Source: Bacilli bacterium (lineage in GTDB: Bacteria > Bacillota > Bacilli > Tumebacillales > JAQBPP01). Taken from it: a DNA stretch of 5,370 bases. The notes under the pieces are model-generated. The model did not search any database. It worked only from the letters and a program-made list of their open reading frames with translations, and had not been told where the DNA came from. Shown here in pieces: positions 1 to 5,370 of this stretch. Every line of letters begins with the position of its first letter. Position 1 is the first letter of the stretch. The stretch spans positions 1 to 5,370 of the forward strand of contig JAQBPP010000022.1 in assembly GCA_028287455.1 (NCBI GenBank), given 5' to 3'. Position numbers and translations under genes: made by a program.

Positions 1-1290
1 AGACATCGCTTGTGCAGGAGACAAGTTTTGCGGATTTTTCATGATTAAATCAGAGTAGGTGGGGTAACCATTGACCATATTATAGCTGACGCCTTCTGTT
101 CCGAAGTTGAAGAACATGCGCCCTGCATCACTATAGCCGTAATCCAGCACTTTCGCAGCCAGGTCCTTGTTATTGGAAGTTCCCGCGATGGCGACCGCGT
201 TAGAAGCTGAATAAATCGGATCCAATTGGCCAAGCATCGGTTTGTCGCCCTTCTTCAATACCGGGTATGGAGCTGGTACAAGATCGTATTTTGGATCCGA
301 TTTTTTCCCTGCCGGCGTCCAGGAGCCCATATTGCCGCCTGCCGTTCCAAGCGTAGCGCCTGATTTACCATTAGTCATGTCGGCATCTTGTGTTTTTTGG
401 TCGACAGTGGCGAAGTCTTTATCAATTAATCCTTCTGTAAACCATTGATGGAAAGTAGTCAGAAACTGTTTGAACTGTGGTTGCTCAGGTCCGAATTGAA
501 CCTTGCCATTGTTATCGACGAACATCCCATAGGCGGTGCCAAATGCACTGACAAAGACTGCCGCATTATAGGTATCAAAGCCGGGTTTCCCGGTGCCATC
601 CAGCTTGAACGTAATTGGAGCAGCCGCCCCTTTTTGGTTCTTAAAAGCGGTTAGTACAGTATGCCAATCATCAATGGTGACAGGCACTTGCAAATTAAGC
701 TGATCCAGCCAGTCTTTGCGAATCACCGGCCCCCAGTAACTCTGCAGCTTTGCATCGCCGCGGATAAAAGGGAATACATAATAATCGCCGTTGTCCGTTT
801 TAAGCATTTTGTCGACATCAGGATGCGCTTTTAAATATGTTTTCAAATTCGGAGCATCTTTGTCGATCAAATCATTCAAACGGGCAATATAGCCGTCTTT
901 GATTGCTTTCGCCGGCCCCCCTGGATAGGTAAGCCATGTGTAGCTCATCATGTCAGGCAAGTTCCCTGAAGCAAGCATGATACTGAGTGATTGAGGACCA
1001 TTGCTGCCAGCGGCAGGGATGGTGTAACTCATCTTCACACCTGTATTTGTCTGCCACTTTTGATAAAACGGAACCTGGTCGTAGCTGCTGAAAGAAGTGA
1101 GATTATTGCTCCCTATTTCCCAGAACCCCAGCTTTGTGTTTGCGTCTGTTTGCAAAGGATAGGAGTTCCCGGCAGTTGCGCCTGCGTTCGGAGTGGTGGA
1201 GGCGCTTGGCGTCCCGCAAGCTGCGAGCAAGCTGCCAACACTCATCAGAAGTAATGTAGATGTAACCAGTTTTGTTTTTTTGGATTTCAC
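1..1290 (-). CDS. ABC transporter extracellular sugar-binding lipoprotein, LplA/YesO-like (3' end outside window)
   Basis: This is the substrate-capturing component of a carbohydrate ABC importer of the CUT1 type, anchored to the outer face of the membrane by a lipid. The N-terminus reads MKSKKTKLVTSTLLLMSVGS and ends in a lipobox LAAC with Cys25 as the lipidated residue. A low-complexity Ser/Thr/Ala/Pro/Gly linker follows. Family 1 solute-binding hallmarks come next: KLGFWEIGSNN after the linker, ASGNLPDMM at residues 107-115, and IRKDWLDQLNLQVP at about 190-203. The frame stays open for 430 codons to the left edge. LplA-type proteins are about 500-560 aa, so roughly 70-130 residues are missing. 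The GTG start is chosen because GGGAGGT lies 8 bases upstream; an in-frame TTG at 1296 would leave only 2 bases. The gene has its own promoter and is probably first in its transcript, so any permease partners would lie further left. The sugar cannot be told from sequence. Confidence 0.94.
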   Translation of the reverse strand, partial: MKSKKTKLVTSTLLLMSVGSLLAACGTPSASTTPNAGATAGNSYPLQTDANTKLGFWEIGSNNLTSFSSYDQVPFYQKWQTNTGVKMSYTIPAAGSNGPQSLSIMLASGNLPDMMSYTWLTYPGGPAKAIKDGYIARLNDLIDKDAPNLKTYLKAHPDVDKMLKTDNGDYYVFPFIRGDAKLQSYWGPVIRKDWLDQLNLQVPVTIDDWHTVLTAFKNQKGAAAPITFKLDGTGKPGFDTYNAAVFVSAFGTAYGMFVDNNGKVQFGPEQPQFKQFLTTFHQWFTEGLIDKDFATVDQKTQDADMTNGKSGATLGTAGGNMGSWTPAGKKSDPKYDLVPAPYPVLKKGDKPMLGQLDPIYSASNAVAIAGTSNNKDLAAKVLDYGYSDAGRMFFNFGTEGVSYNMVNGYPTYSDLIMKNPQNLSPAQAMS

Positions 1291-1298
1291 TTGCAAAG

Positions 1299-1305
1299 AC
1301 CTCCC
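1299..1305 (-). promoter_or_regulatory. Ribosome binding site deciding the GTG start of the sugar-binding protein gene
   Basis: Read on the minus strand this is GGGAGGT, a near-perfect Shine-Dalgarno sequence. It leaves 8 bases before the GTG at 1290 but only 2 before the alternative in-frame TTG at 1296, so it supports GTG as the start. Confidence 0.85.
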
Positions 1306-1340
1306 AGATTCTAAATGAATTGAATATCTATCTCTAGTCA

Positions 1341-1346
1341 ATTATA
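1341..1346 (-). promoter_or_regulatory. Probable -10 box of the sugar-binding protein gene
   Basis: The minus strand reads TATAAT here, a perfect housekeeping sigma-A -10 hexamer. It would start transcription near 1334, about 44 bases before the GTG codon. The -35 region, 16-18 bases further upstream, shows no good TTGACA match and falls on the cre-like element at 1359-1372. A poor -35 box suggests either a weak promoter or one that needs an activator. The call rests on the hexamer, its distance from the gene and the adjacent cre site. Confidence 0.5.
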
Positions 1347-1358
1347 AAGCTAATATAG

Positions 1359-1372
1359 TGAAAGCGCTATCT
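1359..1372. promoter_or_regulatory. Catabolite-responsive element (cre), likely CcpA binding site
   Basis: The plus strand reads TGAAAGCGCTATCT, matching the palindromic cre consensus TGWAANCGNTNWCA at every position except the last. It sits about 25-38 bases upstream of the start site predicted from the TATAAT at 1341-1346, over the -35 region. A cre placed there normally gives repression by CcpA when a preferred sugar is present. That fits a sugar-uptake gene. The ger operon's start codon is about 140 bases away on the other side, so an effect on it is less likely. Confidence 0.75.
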
Positions 1373-1494
1373 TTAAATTCTCAACTCGAATCAACAAAAT
1401 CCTAACAATACGGAAATTTTACTAGGTTGTCCCGGTATGCTTCCTGCCTTCTTCTGCTTGTTTGCATAGTTTTTACCAGTTCGGAAAACCTAAC

Positions 1495-1504
1495 GGAGGT
1501 GGTG
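1495..1504 (+). promoter_or_regulatory. Ribosome binding site deciding the ATG start of the ger A subunit
   Basis: GGAGGTGGTG precedes the ATG at 1511. The core GGAGGT leaves 10 bases and the overlapping AGGTGG leaves 8, both acceptable. The site lies inside a longer open frame beginning with TTG at 1427, and it argues for translation starting at 1511 instead. Confidence 0.75.
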
Positions 1505-1510
1505 AGAACG

Positions 1511-2842
1511 ATGGCGGACTTTATAATGAATGATCAATTAAAACAATCGCTTCATAACCTGCTGCAATCCGATGATGTCGAATACCGTGAAATGAGCTCT
1601 GACAACAAACACGCGATTATCATTTACGTTCGAACAGTCTGTGATTCTGAAATTATTAGAGAGTTTGTCGTTAAACCTTTCTGGGAAATTGAATCGGAGT
1701 CACAGTATACACAATTCATCCAATCCTTCCCGGAGAGCAGCGAACTTACGGACCAGGCGGGTGTCGTCAAGAAATTGCTGCAAGGATATGTCGCGATCTT
1801 TTTAGCCAACCAGGCCTTTCTGCTCGATGCCAAAAAAATTGAAACTTCATCGGTGGAAACCACTGCTGTGGAAACTACCGTCAATGGTCCTCAGGATAAA
1901 TTTAATGAAAACCTGCTAATCAGCATCAACCAGCTGCGGCATCGATATAAACGAGAATCGTTACGAGTTGAACTCAAGCGAATTGGCACGTATTCCCAAA
2001 CCAATCTAGCAATTGTCTATGATGAGCAAATTGTTAGAAAGGAAGTGTTACAAGAGCTCAAACAGCGATTGTCTCAAGTTCAGCCATTAGAAATACAAGG
2101 GGTTGCTGAAATTGCGAAATTGCTCAATAACCAGAAATGGTCACTTGTTCCCACTATGCTGATGACGGAGAGACCCGATCGCACAGCAAAAAAGATTGCG
2201 GTCGGAAAGATAGTTCTGCTTCTGGACGGCACGTCATTTGTTTTAATTGTGCCCGCCACATTCTCCGAATTCTACGTCTCAATGGATGACGAATATCAAC
2301 TCCGGACTGTGGCGTATTTCCTTATCGTTCTTCGATACATCGGACTTGCAGTTACGATGTTATTGCCGCCGCTGTATATTGCTACCGTCTCTTATAATCC
2401 GGAGTTTTTCCGGGTGCAGTTGGCGTTCTCCATCGCGGCAAGCCGGGCAGCGGTACCGTATCCCTCATTTGTTGAGGTCACCTTTATGCTGCTGATGATG
2501 GAATTTTTAACAGAGGCCAGCATACGTGTGCCAAAAGCCGTGGGTCCCACGGCTACTACAGTCGGAGGTCTGATTTTAGGTGAAGCTGCTACCCAGGCCG
2601 GTCTGGTCAGTCAAATTATGATTATTATCGTGGCTGCCTGTGCGATTGCCAACTTTGTCATTCCCGTTAGTACGATGAGCTTGGCGGCTCGCTTGTTCAA
2701 ATATCCGTTGATCCTGTTTGCCACCTTGTTCGGAATGTTGGGTGTTGTGGTTGGTACAGCCTGGTTTATTGCTTATTTATGCAATCTTGACTCCTTTGGT
2801 ACGCCATATTTCAAGTTCTTTCGAAAGGCGGATCAGGCATGA
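1511..2842 (+). CDS. Spore germination receptor A subunit, GerA family (GerAA/GerBA/GerKA-like)
   Basis: This is the A subunit of a nutrient germinant receptor, a membrane protein of the spore inner membrane that works with the B and C subunits encoded next. It has 443 aa. A soluble N-terminal region of about 265 residues holds two subdomains: residues 1-115 with DDVEYRE at 21-27, and about 125-245 starting at GPQDKF. The family signature TERPDR is at 219-224, followed by VGKIVLLLDGTSFVLIVPAT at 231-250. The membrane domain covers about 268-425, with helices near 268-290, 317-335, 365-387 and 397-425. It ends in the family-typical CNLDSFGTPYF at 424-434. Bacillus GerAA is about 480 aa, so this copy is short, mainly in the N-terminal half. 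Unusual: three tandem 5-residue repeats (IETSS, VETTA, VETTV) at 110-124, where relatives carry a conserved R..EP region, and GPQDKF in place of the usual GPREGF. The start at 1511 is chosen for its ribosome binding site. The stop overlaps the B-subunit ATG by 4 bases. The germinant is unknown. I see no clear promoter for the operon; a sigma-G promoter would be expected. Confidence 0.95.
   Translation: MADFIMNDQLKQSLHNLLQSDDVEYREMSSDNKHAIIIYVRTVCDSEIIREFVVKPFWEIESESQYTQFIQSFPESSELTDQAGVVKKLLQGYVAIFLANQAFLLDAKKIETSSVETTAVETTVNGPQDKFNENLLISINQLRHRYKRESLRVELKRIGTYSQTNLAIVYDEQIVRKEVLQELKQRLSQVQPLEIQGVAEIAKLLNNQKWSLVPTMLMTERPDRTAKKIAVGKIVLLLDGTSFVLIVPATFSEFYVSMDDEYQLRTVAYFLIVLRYIGLAVTMLLPPLYIATVSYNPEFFRVQLAFSIAASRAAVPYPSFVEVTFMLLMMEFLTEASIRVPKAVGPTATTVGGLILGEAATQAGLVSQIMIIIVAACAIANFVIPVSTMSLAARLFKYPLILFATLFGMLGVVVGTAWFIAYLCNLDSFGTPYFKFFRKADQA
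1838..1882 (+). repeat. Three tandem imperfect 15-base repeats inside the ger A subunit
   Basis: Three consecutive 15-base units at 1838-1852, 1853-1867 and 1868-1882 encode IETSS, VETTA and VETTV. Units two and three begin GTGGAAACCACT and GTGGAAACTACC, differing at only one or two bases; unit one begins ATTGAAACTTCA. The pattern suggests in-frame local duplication in the linker between the two N-terminal subdomains. Confidence 0.6.
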
Positions 2843-3927
2843 TCAACTCGCGTTACTATTGTTACCTGATTTTTTTGACCATGCTGTCCAACGTTATGGT
2901 GTTGGTACCGAATATCCTGCTGCAGCATCGATTTGACGGAGCGCTGACGTCTTCTCTGCTGGCAGTCCCCATCAGTATGGCATTCATCTATTTATTTACG
3001 AAATCAATCGCTCGTTTCCCAAGTCTGACTTTGCCCGAAATCCTGGTAAAATCATTCCCAAACTGGTTTCGCTTCGTTGTCACATTACCGTTGATCATCA
3101 TCTGGTTTTGGGCAGGGTCACTTCCTCTGCTTGCTTTCACAACAATTACAAAGGGATTTCTGAATCCGGAAATGTCCGAATATCTGATCCTGGGCATCTA
3201 TCTCTTTTTCGTCTCGTACGTTGCCTGTATGGATCATAAAAAAGTGATGTATACAGTGGAAGCCATTCTTTTCTTTGTGGCTCCAATTATTCTGTTTATC
3301 CTGTGCAGATCCATTTTCGAAAAAAATTTTAGTTGGGAATCTGTAAATGACATCATCACTCACATCGAAAACCGACCCGATTATGACTCATTGTCTGCCG
3401 CGACTTATATTTTCACTGGCTATGTAAATATGATCATTTTTAATAAGTCAGTAAAAAGCCGATTGAATGTGTGGTATTGGATATTGATCCCTTTAGTAGG
3501 AACCGCTATCTTGTTAACCAGTTTTTTGATCCCGGTCGGGCTGCTCGGCAGGTATGCGGTGACAGATTTTGTCTTCCCCTGGGTGACTGCCACTGATACG
3601 CTGCGCCTTGAATATTTTTTTCTGGAACGTGTGATGTTGGTGTTTATCATGTTGTATCTGTTTCTGGTGCTCCTCCACAGCGCAGTGGTCTGGCATGTGG
3701 GAGTTGGACTGTTTAAAAGCTTATGGAAGAACAAACAGAAAACAAAACGATATGATTTTGGCATCATTATCCTGTTTTGTATGGGTGTGCTAGTTATGAG
3801 GAAATATCTGTCGGACGTTTATATGGGACAAGCGCTATCTGCATGGTTTATACGAATCCGTTTTGTCGTAGAGGCCGTATTAGTCGGAACACTGCTGCTA
3901 GCAGCCAGGAGGCAGACAAAGGCATGA
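2839..3927 (+). CDS. Spore germination receptor B subunit, GerAB-like permease-fold protein
   Basis: This is the B subunit of the germinant receptor, a 362-aa integral membrane protein of the APC amino acid/polyamine transporter superfamily. In characterised receptors it holds the germinant-binding pocket. About ten hydrophobic segments are visible, near residues 7-28, 38-57, 77-101, 113-130, 137-157, 184-203, 211-236, 261-289, 306-321 and 334-355. This matches the family in number and length. The stretch FPWVTATDTLRLEYFFLERV (246-265) corresponds to the conserved region before helix 8. The protein is divergent: helix 1 reads LSNVMVLVPN and lacks the glycine usual in GerAB proteins, which resemble IGTGILLLP there. 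The tail is short and basic (ARRQTKA). The ATG overlaps the A-subunit stop as ATGA, and AAAGGCGG lies 7 bases upstream. A solute transporter is a less likely reading, because the gene sits between A and C subunits. Confidence 0.93.
   Translation: MINSRYYCYLIFLTMLSNVMVLVPNILLQHRFDGALTSSLLAVPISMAFIYLFTKSIARFPSLTLPEILVKSFPNWFRFVVTLPLIIIWFWAGSLPLLAFTTITKGFLNPEMSEYLILGIYLFFVSYVACMDHKKVMYTVEAILFFVAPIILFILCRSIFEKNFSWESVNDIITHIENRPDYDSLSAATYIFTGYVNMIIFNKSVKSRLNVWYWILIPLVGTAILLTSFLIPVGLLGRYAVTDFVFPWVTATDTLRLEYFFLERVMLVFIMLYLFLVLLHSAVVWHVGVGLFKSLWKNKQKTKRYDFGIIILFCMGVLVMRKYLSDVYMGQALSAWFIRIRFVVEAVLVGTLLLAARRQTKA
3907..3912 (+). promoter_or_regulatory. Ribosome binding site deciding the ATG start of the ger C subunit
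   Basis: A perfect AGGAGG lies inside the end of the B-subunit gene, 11 bases before the ATG at 3924. The reading frame is open further upstream to a TTG at 3777, but this site and the lipoprotein signal right after 3924 fix the start here. Confidence 0.8.
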
Positions 3928-5036
3928 AAAAAAGTGTCCGTTTCTCATCGCTCATGATTGGACTGCTGAGCCTGTTCGTTTTTGCTGAGGGGTGTGAATT
4001 CAAAGACATCGACAAGCGGTTTTTTGTCGTCGGCATCGGTGTGGACAAACCCGAAAACAGCACCAAAAAATACAGGATTACGCTGAAAATGGCAATTCCA
4101 TCTGGCAGCATTCGAATGGGATCAGAGTCCTTTCAAAATTTCACACAAAATGCAGATTCAATCACTGAGGCTGTGCAGTTAATCAAATCCAGGCTGGACA
4201 AAGAGGCAGACTTTGGTCATACGAAAGTATTGATTTTTGGGCAGCAATTGATTAAAGAAGATTATGTGCACCCAATGGATTGGTTTATTCGGCAGCGTTT
4301 TATCCAAAAAGTTGCGTTTATGGCGATAGGAAAGCCCTCTGCACATGATGTACTGGAGGTACAACCGAAATATGAACGACTGCCATCCAACGCCCTTTTT
4401 ATGACATTTGGTCAAGTAGGAGTCGAATCTCAGTATATCGTTACAGAAGACCTGTACGACGTATACCGAAACAACAAGGATCCAGGTGTGACTCCCATTA
4501 TGCCTGTTATCGAAGCGAAGCAGGATCATTTTCAAATCAATACGATCGGCGTACTCGACAGGCAGAAGTTGGTTTCAGTGCTGTCGCCAAATGAGACCCG
4601 GATCATCAATATGTTAAGGGCGCGCATTCGAAAGGGTGATTTCCAGGTATCTATCAAAGGCGATACGTTTATGGTCCATACTGATGAGCTTAGCGCGAAC
4701 AAAAAAGCATATTTTGCAGCAACGAAACCCTATGTCGACATCAACGTGAACATTCAAGGAGTTATCGAGGAAACACAGCAGAATACACGAATTACCGAGA
4801 CTGTGCTAAGGCAAGTTCAAACTGCCCTGGAAAAAAAAGTAAGCCATGACGTTGAGGATGTACTGAAAAAGCTGCAGCAGCAAAACCTCGATCCGATCGG
4901 CATAGGATTAACTTACAGCGCATCCACATGGGACCGCAAAGATGTCGAGGAAGAGAACTGGAAAAAACTTTATCCAAAACTGGACATTACCGCACACACT
5001 CATGTGAGAATAAACTCCCCTGGAGAAATACAATAA
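3924..5036 (+). CDS. Spore germination receptor C subunit, Ger(x)C family lipoprotein
   Basis: This is the C subunit of the germinant receptor, a lipoprotein on the outer face of the spore inner membrane, needed for function of the A/B/C complex. It has 370 aa, the normal size for GerAC. A basic N-terminus (MKKSVRF) and hydrophobic core lead to Cys24. The lipobox reads AEGC rather than the usual L-(A/S)-(G/A)-C. Immediately after it, GCEFKDIDKRFFVVGIGVDK matches the family opening. The N-terminal domain (about 25-205) includes DFGHTKVLIFG (96-106). The C-terminal domain (about 207-366) includes KPYVDINVNIQG (268-279), LQQQNLDPIGIG (317-328) and ENWKKLYPKLDI (344-355), all typical. The ATG overlaps the B-subunit stop by 4 bases and a perfect AGGAGG stands upstream. 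The open frame reaching back to 3777 is not used, as that would bury the signal peptide. The last gene of the operon; a weak terminator-like hairpin follows. Confidence 0.95.
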   Translation: MKKSVRFSSLMIGLLSLFVFAEGCEFKDIDKRFFVVGIGVDKPENSTKKYRITLKMAIPSGSIRMGSESFQNFTQNADSITEAVQLIKSRLDKEADFGHTKVLIFGQQLIKEDYVHPMDWFIRQRFIQKVAFMAIGKPSAHDVLEVQPKYERLPSNALFMTFGQVGVESQYIVTEDLYDVYRNNKDPGVTPIMPVIEAKQDHFQINTIGVLDRQKLVSVLSPNETRIINMLRARIRKGDFQVSIKGDTFMVHTDELSANKKAYFAATKPYVDINVNIQGVIEETQQNTRITETVLRQVQTALEKKVSHDVEDVLKKLQQQNLDPIGIGLTYSASTWDRKDVEEENWKKLYPKLDITAHTHVRINSPGEIQ

Positions 5037-5055
5037 GGGTTGCCCGTAATTTTTT
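5034..5055 (+). terminator. Weak terminator-like hairpin after the ger operon
   Basis: TAAGGGTTGCCCGTA folds as a GGG/CCC stem with a TTG loop, and as TA/TA pairs outside one A-G mismatch. A run of six T residues (5050-5055) follows. It starts at the stop codon of the C subunit, a sensible place for the end of the transcript. The stem is much shorter than in strong intrinsic terminators, so efficiency is doubtful. Confidence 0.3.
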
Positions 5056-5109
5056 GGAAGAACATACGCACACTATCATCATTAGTCATTCCTCCATTGG
5101 GCGATCGAT

Positions 5110-5370
5110 TTATTCCGTTTTTTGTCGTCGCTTACTCTGCACTGATAAATAAATCGCTGCAATCACCGAAATGACGATCATAACAATGGCAGTCCATTGC
5201 GCAGTAGTCCAATGAAACAAATATCTTGGGTCATCACCGCGGAGCATTTCCAACAAAAAACGCCCGATGCTGTAAAGGATATTGTAGATGACAAAGAGAT
5301 AGCCTCTTGTTAGTTTCTTTTGCAATAAAATGAACAAAAAGGCGAAGATAATGACATCCATTTGCCCTTC
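5110..5370 (-). CDS. lgt: Prolipoprotein diacylglyceryl transferase family, C-terminal part (5' end outside window)
   Basis: Lgt transfers a diacylglyceryl group from phosphatidylglycerol to the lipobox cysteine of prolipoproteins in the cytoplasmic membrane. Only the last 86 codons are here; the frame is open to the right edge (residues EGQ precede the first Met at 5361), so that Met is almost certainly internal. Two hydrophobic helices flank the family's C-terminal signature, GYLFVIYNILYSIGRFLLEM followed by LRGDDPR. In E. coli Lgt the equivalent Tyr235 and Arg239 are important for activity, and both are present here as the Y and R of YSIGRF. TTAQW matches the conserved AQ after the signature. 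The last helix is followed by a basic tail, SKRRQKTE. The gene converges on the ger operon with a 73-base gap and no visible terminator of its own. Several spore formers also carry divergent Lgt paralogues, and the visible part cannot say which kind this is. Confidence 0.85.
   Translation of the reverse strand, partial: EGQMDVIIFAFLFILLQKKLTRGYLFVIYNILYSIGRFLLEMLRGDDPRYLFHWTTAQWTAIVMIVISVIAAIYLSVQSKRRQKTE

Noticed and set aside
991..1254. Plus-strand open frame of 87 codons rich in cysteine, opposite the start of the sugar-binding protein gene.
   Set aside because: It is antisense to the signal peptide and N-terminal domain of a clear gene; the cysteines come from the complementary reading of Ala/Thr-rich codons.
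1427..1510. In-frame TTG-initiated extension of the A subunit that would add 28 residues including a hydrophobic run (YASCLLLLVCIVF).
   Set aside because: There is no good ribosome binding site before 1427, GerA proteins have no N-terminal signal peptide, and a strong site stands before the ATG at 1511.
3420..3767. Minus-strand open frame of 115 codons opposite the B subunit, and a similar one of 118 codons at 4179-4535 opposite the C subunit.
   Set aside because: Both lie wholly antisense to well-supported genes, show no recognisable family, and have unconvincing composition; they are shadows.
3777..3923. Upstream extension of the C subunit from a TTG at 3777.
   Set aside because: It overlaps the B-subunit gene by about 150 bases and would bury the lipoprotein signal peptide; AGGAGG and the ATGA overlap support 3924.
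5106..5156. Nine-base inverted repeat (CGATTTATT and AATAAATCG) spanning the lgt stop codon.
   Set aside because: The 33-base loop is long, the arms are AT-rich, and no T run follows either side, so it is not a convincing terminator or binding site.
5110..5361. A complete 83-aa small membrane protein starting at the ATG at 5361.
   Set aside because: The frame is open to the window edge and the sequence matches the C-terminal signature of the much longer Lgt family, so it is a partial gene.

Overview
The window looks like the chromosome of an endospore-forming Bacillota, most likely Paenibacillus or a close relative. This rests on three things: a complete three-gene GerA-type germinant receptor operon, a long LplA/YesO-type sugar-binding lipoprotein gene preceded by a CcpA (cre) site, and strong AGGAGG/GGGAGG ribosome binding sites. 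The genus is inferred from family flavour only; no rRNA or marker gene is present.

Layout. Positions 1-1290 (minus strand) hold the N-terminal 430 codons of an ABC-transporter extracellular sugar-binding lipoprotein, whose 3' end lies off the left edge. Positions 1291-1510 are a divergent intergenic region. It contains a near-perfect cre element, a TATAAT -10 box for the binding-protein gene, and the ribosome binding sites of both flanking genes. Positions 1511-5036 (plus strand) are a tight ger operon: A subunit (443 aa), B subunit (362 aa) and C subunit (370 aa). Both internal junctions are 4-base ATGA overlaps, so translation is probably coupled. Positions 5037-5109 are a short convergent gap with a weak terminator-like hairpin just after the C-subunit stop. 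Positions 5110-5370 (minus strand) are the C-terminal end of a prolipoprotein diacylglyceryl transferase (Lgt) family gene that runs in from the right.

How the genes relate. The A, B and C proteins should form one inner-membrane receptor complex in the spore that senses a small nutrient germinant. The C subunit is a lipoprotein, and so is the sugar-binding protein on the left. Lgt attaches the diacylglyceryl group to such proteins; in Bacillus subtilis lgt is also known as gerF because its loss impairs germination. The window therefore places two predicted lipoproteins beside a member of the enzyme family that modifies them.

I see no mobile element, CRISPR array, tRNA or rRNA, and no convincing previously undescribed system. 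The oddities worth a look are divergence in the receptor. The A subunit has a three-copy 5-residue repeat where the family normally carries a conserved R..EP stretch. The B subunit lacks the usual glycine in its first membrane helix. The C subunit has an atypical lipobox (AEGC).
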